Assembly (NCBI GenBank): GCA_036245805.1
Contig: BTRK01000003.1
Coordinates: forward strand, 11,944,464 to 12,008,463
Reading direction: 5' to 3'
DNA length: 64,000 nucleotides
DNA from: Pristionchus mayeri
Taxonomy: Eukaryota > Nematoda > Chromadorea > Rhabditida > Neodiplogasteridae
Shown here: positions 48,609 to 59,619 of the stretch, in pieces
How positions within the stretch are numbered: the stretch's first letter is position 1
Layout: the number at the start of each line of letters is the position of its first letter
Translations under genes and position numbers: made by a program
The notes under the pieces: generated by a model
Told to the model about the DNA's origin: nothing
The model's input: only the letters and a program-made list of their open reading frames with translations
The model's database searches: none

Positions 48609-50421
48609 ATGCGACTGCACTCGATTCTCCTGCTGATTTGTGCATTAGAATATGACCCTATGAGAGTCATTGCATCCGACTCGAAGTGCACAACTCCGAT
48701 CATTTCGGGCACTGATGGGATCTATCCTGGGACAATAAAATATGTGGGTCGATAATATATTTGTCATTTGCATGACCCTCCATTAAAAGAGGAGTAAACT
48801 CAAAATTCAATTTATGAAGCTATCATATGCAATGCCTAGATCTATCCAACGATAAGAAGCTCCGAAATTTTTACATTTATATCTCCATTCCGAACAAAGT
48901 TATAGCTAGTTGGCTGGGAGCCAGATCAGGGAAAGCTCAGGGAAGGGGCGAGATAGCACGCGACTTGAAGAGAGTGCGTCCCTAGGTGAAACACATTTCA
49001 ACCGGGCGCGCGTTTGCACGTACTCCTCCCGCGTTTGCACGTACTCCTCCCTTAAGTTCTTCACTTTCAACTTTTCATTTTTTTTCTATTTTTGAAGTCT
49101 GCTTGCAAACAAATGTGCATTTTACTGAAAACAAATTACTTTCAGGATGCAGTTAACCACTCTGATTTTGGAATTGTACATCGATATTCGTGTGAAGGAC
49201 CGATTAGTGAAATATGCACACTTCGGTTTGTTACGTGATAATATTTAGAATAAATATGCTAACTAATGCAATCATTAATTGAAAACAATATGTAAAGGAT
49301 AAGTCGTGGCTACACATGGAGTAGATACATATGCATCAAATGTAGTGTCGACTATGGATGGACAGGTGATAATGATCAAGGAAGAAAAATAAACTACCAA
49401 AGATCAATGATCATCAAATGAATCACAGGCGTGGATGAAAGCGATTCGAGCGATCCCAACAGATGTGATAGTGTGATCACACCGTGGGGCGAAGGGGAAG
49501 ACAATCTGGGAAGCGATTCGGATCAACTAACAGTCTCCATTGTTACATGTAATTTGTTGAAGCATTTTTATAAATATAAAAAAAATATAATAATTTAATA
49601 AATTAGCTCAGTGAACTGGTTTGCGTAATAAGTATTAATTTATGTCAGAAAAATAAGAGATCTTGCAGACTGTCAAGTGGCGGGTGATGGAATTGATATT
49701 AAATCATCTCGATATTAAATATCGAGGTGGATTATATGTAACATGTAAGGACTCTTCACACGACTTATTGTGAATTAATTTAAAATACCCCTGCACACAA
49801 AGATTTTTTGAATTGCCGCCAATTGTATGATCCGCAATCCCTCTCGCGGGAATTCAAAAAAAAATCAATTCGCGGTACTAAAAATTACTGTAATCGATTT
49901 AGGTTTTCGATTTACAGTATAAATCAAAAATAAATTTTGAATTCCCGCGCTCGGGCTTGCGGATCATACAATTGGCGGAAATTCAAAAAAAAAATTTGTG
50001 TGCAGGGGTACTTTAAGTATGTATTCAATAATATCCTGGATGTGATTTACCGGTGGAGGGGGATTTCCAAATAATTTTATATGTTTTTTCGATTCGAATT
50101 TAATGATTAAGCTTATCTGGTACACGGTTGGCATTCAACGAGGCTGAGTGCTCCACATCAGGATGGAGAACGAGAACAATAAATGGATGGGAAACGGCGC
50201 ACGACATACATGGACATCCATTTGACTGCATGCAGGTTGTATATACTCTAAAGAAATCATCAAATTACTGTTTAATTTGTATCAGTACATATTTAATAAT
50301 ACTTATATCTCCAGGCTCTCGGTGCACGTATCACAAAGCGAGCGGAGTGAGGGGACATGTTTTTCATTGCAAGTGTGAGAACCGTTTCAGATACAATTTG
50401 ATCAAGGATCCAAGACGCTAA
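48609..50421 (+). CDS. Secreted cysteine-rich protein, series 1 head (partly damaged)
   Basis: Exon 1 (48609-48743) starts MRLHSILLLICALEYD, a plausible signal peptide, then SDSKCTTPIISGTDGIYPGTIKY. Exons 49146-49225 (DFGIVHRYSCEGPISEIC), 49304-49365 (YICIKCSVDYGWTG) and 49429-about 49553 (NRCDSVITPWGEGED) follow with agreeing phases. In the exon from 49669 (CQVAGDGIDI) a 16-bp duplication (GATATTAAATCATCTC) introduces a stop that the homologue at 63947 lacks. Later exons near 50125-50230 (FNEAECSTSGWRTRTINGW) and 50315-50421 (CTYHKASGVRGHVFHCKC) are recognisable, but the phase between them does not fit. Extracellular role inferred; ligand unknown. The family was not recognised beyond a sushi-like look. 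Confidence 0.55.
48783..49055. mobile_element. TTAA-ended MITE, second copy
   Basis: Ends TTAAAAGAGGAGTAA and GTACTCCTCCCTTAA, homologous (inverted) to 483-709, with a 21-bp internal tandem duplication (GCGTTTGCACGTACTCCTCCC twice). It sits in intron 1 of the cysteine-rich gene. Confidence 0.65.
49786..50010. mobile_element. 225-bp inverted-repeat MITE
   Basis: Ends TACCCCTGCACACAAA and TTTGTGTGCAGGGGTA, with inner pairing GCCAATTGTATGATCCGCAA and GAATTCCCGC. TTTAA-like sequence flanks both sides. Intronic; no ORF. Confidence 0.75.
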
Positions 50422-50522
50422 CATGTGCCAGTGACGGCAAAAATCTTACGAAAATTAAGTTCGTTTTAAACAAATCCGTTGCAAATTAAGTTCAAGAATA
50501 ATGTTAATTTTGTATCATACAG

Positions 50523-52730
50523 ATTCGGCGGAATTATTACGACTCATTTAAATGCGAAAATGATGGGTTTACGAATACTTGGAAATCAGGAGAAGAAAGA
50601 GTCGTTGAGGCATACGCAAAGATATTCTCGTGGTGTGATGAAAGTGAGTAATATAAATATTCATCTCATTTTATAGAATTATATGAATTAACTAGTATAT
50701 TTGTGTTCATAGAATAGATTATTAACAATGCAATTACGAAGTTCAGTATGCGCGGCTGATGGCAATGAGATTAACACAGTGAAGAATGGAGATACCCTGG
50801 AAGTTACTTGCGCCGAGGACGAGCTCAATTTGTTGTGAGTTTTTCGACTCTTCGAAAGTACAATACAATAACAATTTATTTAGCTATTCAAATCAACACG
50901 TAACGAATGATACCGCGTTGTGCGGATTTAAGGGATGGGAAGGATCTACTTGGTGGACCGGCTCTACTTTGCTGCAGAGTGAGAAGAGAACGAAACTACA
51001 CTTTGAATGCTTAAGAGGTGAGCATTGATGCCTTTTCCAATATTTGGAAGCAACCTTGTCTTAAAGTTTGTGAATCAATCGGTCCAGTCAATCGCACCAC
51101 AACTGGAAATGGAATTGAAGTATCTTGTGATGATCCAGATCTATACTTATTGTGATTGAACATTCATAGTTACGTATGTAATGTTGTTATATCCAGTTAT
51201 ATGGACAAACCAGTGAAGAGAAGCAAGGCAATGTGTTCTACAGACAATGGACGGAGTGGATCTGAGTTGATGAAGGAGGATGATTTCAAGACACCCATGC
51301 AGTTCGAGTGCAAAGAACGTGTGTAAAATTTCAGTGCTAATTTCGCGTATTCGTTGCTGCTTTGTGTGGGCAATTCGCAATTAGTCGTTGGGGCACTCTG
51401 TAAGAGTTCTGATTCGCCTACCCCATCTATTTTCGGCAGGTTAAAATTGAATGAACATAATATTGCACGCACAAATCGTGTGACAGATACAATAAATCAT
51501 GGTGCAAACTAGTTATGTCAAATTGGCACGCACTCTCTTCGTTTCACACGCTCTCTCGCTCTGTCTGACCGGTGAGAGACTGTGTGAAACGAAGAGAGCG
51601 CACGCCGAATTGGCATCACTAGTGCAAACGCATTGATTGCAGCTCCTACCGACTCGTGCAAGTTTGTCATAGCAACGGGAAAAGTTCGTTTTGTTCCCGG
51701 AGCTTTCCCTTGAAAATGCGTGAAAATATTTCAGTTCAAATTTGAGAACGCTACTAGGACATTGACTTGCATCGAAAGAGATGACCAATTGACGGCTATA
51801 AGGTTGGTTCCAGTACCTAAGTCAATTGTCAACTGGGGGCATTGACAGTGTAAACTCAAATCGGTACATGTCGATTCGCTGTGATCCGTACTATGATCGG
51901 TTCGCGGACGATAAAAGTGATATCGCTGAGGCGTCGAAGGAGCTGCCCATGGAATGCGTTGAATGTTAGTTTGTGAAATTATTGCCTCAAAATTTGCCGT
52001 AGCGTTGATTTCGAAATAATTTTATTCATAGTGCATAGTGAAAAACGTAAATCGAGTGTACAACGCATCTTGCTCGCTCGAGAAAGGATGGGAGATTAGG
52101 AGCGATTCTCCTCTTCATATTGGACAGACGGACTTTTTTTTGAAATAAATGTCTCGAAAGTCTCAAAATTTGCATTATTACAGATTGCAAGGCAGAAGAA
52201 ATTCGTTTTTCGAAAAATGGTGACATAATCAAAACTGAATCGTGCAGTGGACAGGAAATGCTAATGTGAGCGGCAATTACTAGGGTTTGCAATACGAGGG
52301 GAGGTTTCGGACACCTTATTCCTCCCTACTCTTAATTCGTAATCCGAGGAGGGGAAGTGTAACGAGCTCGTAACATCCGCTATTATTGCCAACTCTAGTG
52401 ATTATTTGTTTAATATATATTTACATGTCTAGTAACGATTGAAAATGCATATTTTCCAGGCAAAACGTGAATCGAGTGTACAACGCATCTTGCTCGCTCG
52501 AGAAAGGATGGGAGATTAGGAGCGATTCTCCTCTTCATATTGCCAATACTGAAACACCTTTGAAATTCCAATGCAAAATCGGTGAGAGTGTTTGGAGAGT
52601 TTAATCTGTCAAACACACATTCAAATGTTATTCATAAAGATTGTTTTGCAGTTGTCCCTTGCGCTGTACAGAAACCGGATGAGGTGACATTGATTTCGTT
52701 TTCAAAAACATTAAATCAAACTGCTTGCAG
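50523..52730 (+). CDS. Tandem extracellular cysteine modules, series 1
   Basis: Repeated modules of about 70 residues. Clear examples: 50747-50834 plus 50883-51017 (LEVTCAEDELNL then LCGFKGWEG and LHFECLR); 51067-51151 plus 51197-51318 (IEVSCDDPDLYL then MQFECKE); from 52188 plus 52460-52586 (CSGQEMLM then CSLEKGWEIRSD and LKFQCKI). The three modules listed follow one rule: phase 1 between modules, phase 2 inside. This symmetrical class 1-1 organisation is typical of shuffled extracellular domains such as sushi/CCP. A less regular module at 51630-51967 lies between, with an in-frame stop in its first exon as read. The last visible exon (52653 on, VPCAVQKPDEV) hits a stop near 52730, just before a mariner insertion. 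A signal peptide is supplied only if it joins the head at 48609. Confidence 0.6.
51510..51621. mobile_element. 112-bp hAT-like MITE with perfect target duplication
   Basis: Same family as 47914-48025 (ends TAGTTATGTCAAATTGGC and GCCGAATTGGCATCACTA), flanked by identical GTGCAAAC at 51502-51509 and 51622-51629. Confidence 0.92.
52051..52122 (+). repeat. Exact 72-bp copy of an exon segment
   Basis: Identical to 52471-52542 (ATCGAGTGTACAACGCATCT to CTCTTCATATTG), 420 bp apart. The downstream copy is part of a complete module exon. This one lacks the LKFQCKI end and is followed by unrelated AT-rich DNA, so it looks like a partial exon duplication. Confidence 0.85.
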
Positions 52731-53086
52731 TCCATGATACTGCCCGAAAGTTCAGGCGGGAGACTATCTTGCATCGGAGGGGATGGGACATTTGCATCCG
52801 TTTTGTTAGATTGTTGTACTATTTTTGTTTTCACTTCAAAAATACAAAAATAATCTATTAGGCTGTTGCAAAAGTCTTGTGGTTTTTTTGTGTCTGTACT
52901 TTGAACGATCATAACTCGCGAGTCTCAAATCTCAACGGCCAACAAACCTGTTGTTGTTTAGGGATATGCTTGAACTTTGCTCACGTATATTTCAATCAAA
53001 CCGATCGTGCAACCAACGCAAGCAATTATGATTAACCCAATTGCAAAAAAAGCCTAAAATTTAGATTTAAATTTATTTATCTAGAT

Positions 53087-53388
53087 TATCAAGTTTAGTT
53101 GAACTCTTGTAGACAGTTCAAAGTTCTAACTATTCCCGTCCCCTTATCATCTGCTCATCTCTTCCCCCCCCGCTCATTGCCGCCTCTCCCCTCGGCTCTA
53201 ACCTCTCTCCTCCCCCCTCTCGCCAGCGCAATGCGCAGAGAGGGGGGTATATAACTGCCTCGTTTTCACTGTTTCTTCGCTTCACTTGCCCTGTCTACAC
53301 TCTCAGATAAAGTTACCTTGACGTTGACTTTGACTTGTCTGGAGAGTGGGGACAGTACACCGACTGACTGAGTGGGATACTCAGTTTA
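53087..53388 (+). repeat. 5' LTR with TATA box
   Basis: Begins TATCAAG (the 3' copy begins TGTCAAGAG) and ends ACTCAGTTTA. It contains a C-rich run and a TATATAA at 53248-53254 that should serve the element promoter. Matches 58607-58913 closely, differing in C-run length and a few bases. Confidence 0.92.
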
Positions 53389-53402
53389 TGGTGCATCGGC
53401 CG
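53389..53402 (+). promoter_or_regulatory. Primer-binding site for tRNA-Gly
   Basis: TGGTGCATCGGCCG directly after the LTR is complementary to the 3' end of a nematode-type tRNA-Gly (known tRNA ending CGGCCGATGCA plus CCA). Confidence 0.75.
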
Positions 53403-53417
53403 TGCCGATCTTCCCCG

Positions 53418-53561
53418 CGCCGTCGTTACGGCTCTATCGTTCGCCGTCGTTACGGCTCTCCTCTTCGCCGTCGTTACGGCTCTACCGTTCGCCGTCGTTA
53501 CGGCTCTACCGTTCGCCGTCGTTACGGCTCTCCACTACGCCGTCGTCACGGCCCGTCGCTT
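53418..53561 (+). repeat. 24-bp tandem repeat, six units
   Basis: Six units beginning CGCCGTCGTTACGGCTCT, the last one degenerate. In the frame from 53346 each unit encodes an eight-residue RRRYGS-type repeat. It lies in the leader of the retroelement. Confidence 0.9.
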
Positions 53562-53650
53562 CACGAGGTCGAACCTGACCGACGCTCGTAGTGCGAGGCA
53601 AAGTCCCGCGTGGCAGCACTCTTTGTGATCGTGATCACACGTCGCTCAAG

Positions 53651-54475
53651 ATGTTCCTGCAGAAGGTGTTCATGCAATCCTATGGATGGGATCAACCTCT
53701 CAGTGAAGAAGATCAGCTGGAGTGGGTCAAACTGAGTTCAATGGTCGAGATCAAGGAACTGGGCCTCCCCTGAGCAATCTCTGTACCAACGGGACCGTTC
53801 CAACTCGTTCTTTTCACGGATGGATCCCACGCGGCAATGGGTGCTGTGGTGTACTTGTGGACGGAGGCAGGACCACGATTCGTCATGGCACGAAATCAGC
53901 TGGCTCCGAGCAAGAGTCCGAAGACCACGCCCAAGCTCGAACTACAGGCTCTCGTGATCGGCATGAATCTTCTCCTCTACGTTGCGAAGGCTATCTCGAA
54001 AGAGCATCGACGCCGATTCCGATTCCAAGTCTTCACCGACGCAACGACTCTTCTCCACTGGATTCGAGCATACAGTGTCGATCAGGCGAACTGCAAATCA
54101 CTGGGTGTCTACGTGATGAATCGCCTGAAGAAGATACGAGAGATTGAGGAGGAATTGAGGAACATAGCCGATCTGGGATATCGAATGAGGTCGAAAGATA
54201 CGATCCGCTTCGATCACGTCAGTGGAACCGAGAACTCATCCGATCACGCCACCAGAGGTCTATCCGCGGCAGAGATGCAGGACCCTACTCACATCTGGTG
54301 GAAAGGACCTGACTGGTTGGCTCTCCCACCCGATCATTGGAAGAGGGAACACTCGAACGCCCATTGGTCCGATCAAGAGAACACTACTCGAGAAAGCCAT
54401 TGTCGCGACTCCCATCGTGGCACTTTCTGCTCCCGATCCTCCCGCGAATCGACAGATAAGGAAGAAGAAGACTGA
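53651..54475 (+). pseudogene. Bel/Pao connector and RNase H, with an internal stop
   Basis: One frame: a connector with GWDQPLSEEDQLEW, a TGA at 53771-53773, then RNase H with its acidic residues in FTDGSHAAMG, KLELQALV, VFTDATTLLHW and SSDHATRG, followed by HIWWKGPDWL. The frame leaves the integrase frame at about 54345-54365, where an indel is inferred. No reverse transcriptase precedes it. Confidence 0.87.
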
Positions 54476-56042
54476 TTCGGTGCAGACTGAAGTCCAACCT
54501 CTCGAGCTGGTCAAGGTAGAGGACTACTCATCGTACGCCAAACTTCAACGAGTGACGGCGTTTGTACTACGATTCATCAAGATGAAATCTCCGACGTCTA
54601 TGGCCCGTCTCACTTTCGCGTCTCATCCGACTGCTTCGGGACCTCCCTCTGCTGACGAACTGGAGGAAGCGCGAATCGTGTTACTCCGACAGCATCAATC
54701 AAAGAACACGAAGGAGATCTCCAAGCTCAGAGATTTCGGTCTCGAGTACGATACTCACGGTCTTCTGAGAGTGACCTCTGGTCGAATAGACAACGCTCTT
54801 ATCGACGAAGAATCGAAGAAGCCGATCCTGCCACGATTGATGATTCGGGACAAGCACCTGAAGCTCTTCCACCGAGGTGCCGCTCATGTACTCGCAGAAA
54901 TGCGCTGGAAGTACTGGCTGGTCAAGGGAAAGCAGGTCGTACGAACGGTACTCAAGGACTGTACTCTGTGCAAGAGAATGTACACGGCTCCGTACAAGTA
55001 CCCACCCGCACCTCCCCTCCCACCTGATCGTGTATGCGACTCTCGTCCGTTCCAGCATACAAGAATCGATTTCCTGGGACCATTTAAAGTAGCTTCGAGT
55101 AACGTGAGCAGTGGAGAATCTCCCAAGGCATAAGTCCTTCTCTGCACATGCATGTCCACCAGACTGATTCATCTGGAAGTGACACAGAGTCTCAGCACTC
55201 TCGCATTCATCAACGCGTTGGAGAGATTCGTCGCAAGAAGGGGCGCTCCAGAGACAATCACCTCGGACAATGCGCCAAACTTCAAGATGACGAACCGACT
55301 GATGAGAGAACGATTCGACGCCTTCCGATCGGACGAGCGAGTGCTTCAATTCGTAGCGAGTCAGCAAATACGATGGAAATGGATCACTGCACCCTCTCCC
55401 TGGATGGGCGGCTTCTATGAACGCCTCGTGGGTAGCGTAAAAGCCGCTTTCAATAGCGCTTTCGGAAAGAAGACTCTCAGCCTTGATGATCTTCACACCC
55501 AGATGTGCCGAGTAGAAGCAGTCTTGAACAGTCGACCTCTCACTCACATCAGCGCTGACCTACAGTCATCGCTCGAGCTGCCCATTCTTCGGCCGTGTGA
55601 CTTCATATCACCCAAGGTCAAATTTGCTCTACCAAGCGCGATGATCTCTCGCGATTCGCTGCTCGATCCGGACTTCGATCCCTCTCCGTCTACCGATGTT
55701 ACGAGGAAGGAACTTCTCAAGCGATTGAACCAAACTGAAACCAATCTAGAAAAGTTCTGGAACGTCTTTCGTTCGTTCTACCTCACCGAGTTGAGAGAAC
55801 ATGGACGGCTCCACCCTCTTCGACAGACTGGTGCTCACTGTGCTCAGCCTATTCCGTTTCCGGAGGAGATCGTGCTTCTGGTGGATGACAACGTTTCCAG
55901 AGGAGACTGGAAGTTGGCCAGAGTACTGAGCTGCGACGGTCGAACTGTACGGCTGATGTCGACTGCTGGCCGAGATCTAACGTCCTATCAACAAAGTCGT
56001 GCCTCTCGAGATAGTGAGCTCAGATCGAGACTCGCCCACTAA
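54360..56042 (+). pseudogene. Bel/Pao integrase, one stop codon
   Basis: Zinc-binding-like segment (KDCTLCKRMY), then the DDE core: D in RIDFLGPF, D in TSDNAPNF, E in GGFYERLVG, followed by a C-terminal domain with DNVSRGDWKLARV. The frame is open to 56042 except for TAA at 55131-55133, where relatives have an aromatic residue shortly before the TRLIHLE motif. The catalytic triad is intact; the stop makes a full product unlikely. Confidence 0.9.
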
Positions 56043-58372
56043 TACGGGAGATCCTCATCCAGCAGCTTCCACAATGAGAAGGTCGAAGAGACTCGCTGCT
56101 CGACGAAACCCGAGATGGTCTGATTCTGAATCTGAAGATGATCCCGTCGAGATCGACCGAGACAATGCTCGACGAGGAGGGCGGATGATTTCACGCCTCC
56201 CGCTCATTGGTGTATTCCCTCGTGGACAACCAGAGAGACGTAATGGTCCATGGAGCTTCAATGGGACCTTTGCCTTCCTCGGCATTCTGATGCTCTGCAT
56301 GGCATCCACCTCTGCGCAATCGATCTCGTGCGACCGCAATTCCGTGTCTTTCCATCACAATGGAGAAGTGCCTGACTACCAGCTCTGCAATGCAGAAGAA
56401 TGCAGGAGAGTAACCTCCAGCAACGAGACTACCTTCGAGACTACACACTTCAGCGCCTCGAGTACCATGCATGGATTCACGGTACTCGTCAAGTACCTCG
56501 TAAACGGATCAGCAGTGATTCGCTCCCATGATTGCCCATCTTACGACTTCTGCGATCATATCTCCTGCACATTCTGTCTGATGGCACTGACGAATCCGGA
56601 GTGCAACATCGCCGCAGCCCTAGCCACGCTGGCGCTACTGCTGTATCTGATCTGCTTGACGATCTACCAGATCTGTTTTTCGCCTGTGGTACTCGGCCGA
56701 CCCCTCCAACTTGCCTGTACTTTCATGCAATGGCTGGGCGCAGCGACAATGTGCGGACTCTGGCGACTCATCTGTTGGCCCTTCTCGCGCCGTGCTCGCC
56801 GAAGAATGCCTATCGGCAGACAGAACTATCGCGTACTGCTCACGATCGTCGTTCTCACCGTTCTTCCCCAAGTTCGAGGCTGTCCCGAAGTGCTCAGATT
56901 CAACTCGGAGTCGGAGACCTGCACTGGTACGACGTGCGACACGATCATGCACAGCCTGCTGAAGATCAACCCAGTATCGCGAGAAGCCTGCATCGGGATA
57001 TCGAAGAACAACGTACTCGTCGGCGAAGTCAAGATGACCCTGCTAGCAACCGACGTGTACTGCCAGAAGAGGACACTAGGTGTGCATCGATACGTTCGTG
57101 TGCAGTACATCTCAGAGAAGAGATGTGCCAGGATGGGTTCTTGCGTGAACACCAAGTGCTTGAACGTCTCCTCAGACAGCATGATCCCGGAGCTGGCACG
57201 AGGAAACGACTTCCCGGGTCATACGCACTGCGTCGAGAGCTGTGGAGGTCTGGGATGTGACTGCCTGTTTCCTTCGAGTGGATGCTTGTTTTATCGTACC
57301 TTCGTGAGGCCAGTCTCCGAAGAGGTGTTCGAGACCTTTGAATGTACAGAATGGAGTCCTGTAGTGACGATCAATCTTACGATCACTGTAGGAAATGAGA
57401 CCATTTCCGACACTGTCCGACTGCTACCAAACCAACGGAAAATAGTGCACGATCACAAGCTCGAACTGACCAACTTCGCTACGCCACCGTTTCCCCTTCT
57501 GAGCAAGAAGTTCATCACAGCGCTCAAGAAAAAGAGAGTAGCTCTCTTGACTCGAGATCCGATCGTACACTGTGCATCCCCGAATCACGCTGCAGAGCTG
57601 AACTGCTCATCTCACGAGGAGTGCAATTGTGTACCAGCTGAGAGGTACGCGAAGTGCGAATGCAGTCAAGCTTCCCTCGAGGACAACTCCGACATCGAAG
57701 GCATTCTGCCGATACTGACTCCTTCCCTGAAGCTACAAGCTCACAACATACGAGTCTTCGCTGAGATCTCTCAAGGCCTCTCAATGGACATCGCCATCTC
57801 GACGGACACAAAGAGAATTTGTCTAGACACCCTAAAGGTGGACCCATTCGAGTGCATAGTAGAGTCATCAAGAGCTATCGGATGTTACTCATGCACTGGA
57901 GGGGCACGGGTGCACGTCCACATCAACTACAGGATTAGCGACCATCGCCTGCGATCGAGACCAATTCTCTATCCCCTGCACGAAGACGGGTGAAGTCTCA
58001 CGCAGAGCAATATCGGCAGACCAAGCTCGTGTGTTGATATCTTGCAATGTATCTTGTGGACTTCCCGTGGAGATAGCAGGGATCCTCAAGTATTCGAGCT
58101 CGTTCACTCAGCACTCCGTTGCGACAGAAGGCATCAAAGGAGAATCGAATTCTACCTTCACCATCGATCTCTCTGGATTCCCTGACCTTTCGCACATCGG
58201 ATCTGTGTTTATGGAGTACTGGATTCGAACCATCGTGATAGTGGTCCTCGTTGCACTCGGAGTCCTATTCACGATCTACATCTGCATCCCTTCGATGCCC
58301 TTTCTCGTACAGTGCTGCTGTTTGTTCTACCGTCGAGTCTCTCTCAAGAAAGTGAGCGAGAAGGATCTCTAA
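55999..58372 (+). pseudogene. Phlebovirus-type glycoprotein gene of the retroelement, frame broken
   Basis: A long frame to 57993 (start 55999, or more likely the Met at 56074, overlapping or just after integrase). Order: basic N terminus, a hydrophobic segment near 56265, a Cys-rich ectodomain, a membrane segment near 56600-56700, a second signal-like segment near 56830-56880, and a Cys-rich class II fusion-type domain with a GGLGCDC cluster near 57244. A frame break between about 57890 and 57960 separates it from the C-terminal part, which is open to TAA at 58370-58372 and has a terminal membrane segment near 58215-58290. Layout resembles Gn/Gc-derived env genes known in nematode Bel/Pao elements. 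Inactive as it stands. Confidence 0.87.
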
Positions 58373-58598
58373 GAAGAGACTACTCGAGGGCACGTACTTC
58401 CAACGTCACCTACTTCATTTTCTCTCCAGCACTCTCTTCTCTCTATCCCGACATTCGTCCTACTCTTCATCGTACGACTTCTCTCCTTACTCCATCGTCA
58501 TCAACTGGAAGATGAAGACCTGCGGAAGAGCAGTATCCCATTGACCCCCTCTAGTATTCGTTAGATTTTTTACTGGTGTAACGCCACTTCTCCCGTGT

Positions 58599-58606
58599 GG
58601 GGGGAG
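58599..58606 (+). promoter_or_regulatory. Polypurine tract
   Basis: GGGGGGAG directly before the 3' LTR start at 58607, the usual plus-strand priming site. Confidence 0.75.
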
Positions 58607-58913
58607 TGTCAAGAGTTTAGTTGACCTCTTGTAGACAGTTCAAAGTTCTAACTATTCCCGTCCCCTTATCATCTGCTCATCTCTTCCCCCCCCCCCCCCG
58701 CTTGCCCCCTCTCCCCTCGGCTCTAACCTCTCTCCTCCCCCCTCTCGCCAGCGCAATGCGCAGAGAGGGGGGTATATAACTGCCTCGTTTTCACTGTTTC
58801 TTCGCTTCACTTGCCCTGTCTACACTCTCAGATAAAGTTACCTTGACGTTGACTTTGACTTGTCTGGAGAGTGGGGACAGTATACCGACTGACTGAGTGG
58901 GAAACTCAGTTTA
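58607..58913 (+). repeat. 3' LTR
   Basis: TGTCAAGAG to ACTCAGTTTA, near-identical to the 5' LTR, with TATATAA at 58773-58779. It is followed by TAGAT, the target duplication. Confidence 0.93.
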
Positions 58914-59619
58914 TAGATATTTGAAGGGAAAATTCATGAAACAAATGCATAATGTTGGGTAAGAAGTACCATTGATGTCCTTTCAAAAAATAGGTTAGAC
59001 CTGTCATGTGAGTGGGGTTGAACCAAATTACATGATAGCAAAAATATGAGCAGACCCAGGCTGCATGTGACTTGTACCTGCATTTCTGAATGGAACACCA
59101 AACATACAGGCTCCGTCATGTGTGCGCTGTATGCATCCACGAAGAGGCTATATCCTCATAAGAAATATTGGCGCCTACTTGTTTTCCCTTTCATAAAATC
59201 TGAATTCCTCATTTTTCAGAAATATGCAAAATGAACACAGAAATGCAACATGCAGTCATTTTGCAGATCAACTCATTCCTCGAAAGGATCTAACTTCCAG
59301 GATCCATAATAAAAAATATGTGTAGGGTAAAGATGGGAGCGTCATATAACCACCATAAATTGAGCGTTCATGCTTCAGAAGAAACAGAATAATGAAAAAT
59401 GTTGTTTTCGATGGATGAATTTTCGTAATTTTAACTGGATCCTGTTCTCGCCTCTCTGATTGGGTAATGTTGATAGGGTGCGCATATGAAAGAGTATGCA
59501 AAGCTTCATTAGTAATCAATATCCTGAAGTTCATCTATCGATCCAACAGGAAGATGGAAGGCAAAATATCAAAATTCCACAGGACTTTTGCAACAACCTA
59601 ATAAATTTAGGCTGAATTC

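Larger units (their letters stand above)
53087..58913 (+). mobile_element. Bel/Pao LTR retrotransposon, internally deleted, env-bearing
   Basis: Two LTRs of about 302 and 307 bp, TAGAT duplication on both sides (53082-53086 and 58914-58918), primer site after the 5' LTR and purine tract before the 3' LTR. The internal part has a leader with a 24-bp tandem repeat, then a connector, RNase H, integrase and a two-part glycoprotein. Gag, protease and reverse transcriptase are absent, so a deletion near 53600-53650 is inferred. Several stops and frame breaks are present. LTR divergence is low by eye. Confidence 0.93.
52858..59601. mobile_element. mariner-type element split by a retrotransposon
   Basis: Outer ends TTAGGCTGTTGCAAAAGTC and GACTTTTGCAACAACCTAA, flanked by TA (52856-52857 and 59602-59603). 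Remaining mariner DNA is about 230 bp on the left and about 680 bp on the right. No transposase is recognisable. The Bel/Pao element with its TAGAT duplication sits inside. The mariner itself sits in the cysteine-module gene. Confidence 0.85.

Noticed and set aside
53401..53561. CRISPR-like array
   Set aside because: Direct 24-bp coding repeats with no spacers, in a eukaryotic retroelement leader.
54699..55547. 282-codon minus-strand ORF
   Set aside because: Antisense of the integrase frame; the open length reflects codon bias of the sense gene.
56532..57260. 242-codon plus-strand ORF
   Set aside because: Alternative frame of the glycoprotein region; low-complexity Arg/Ser-rich composition.
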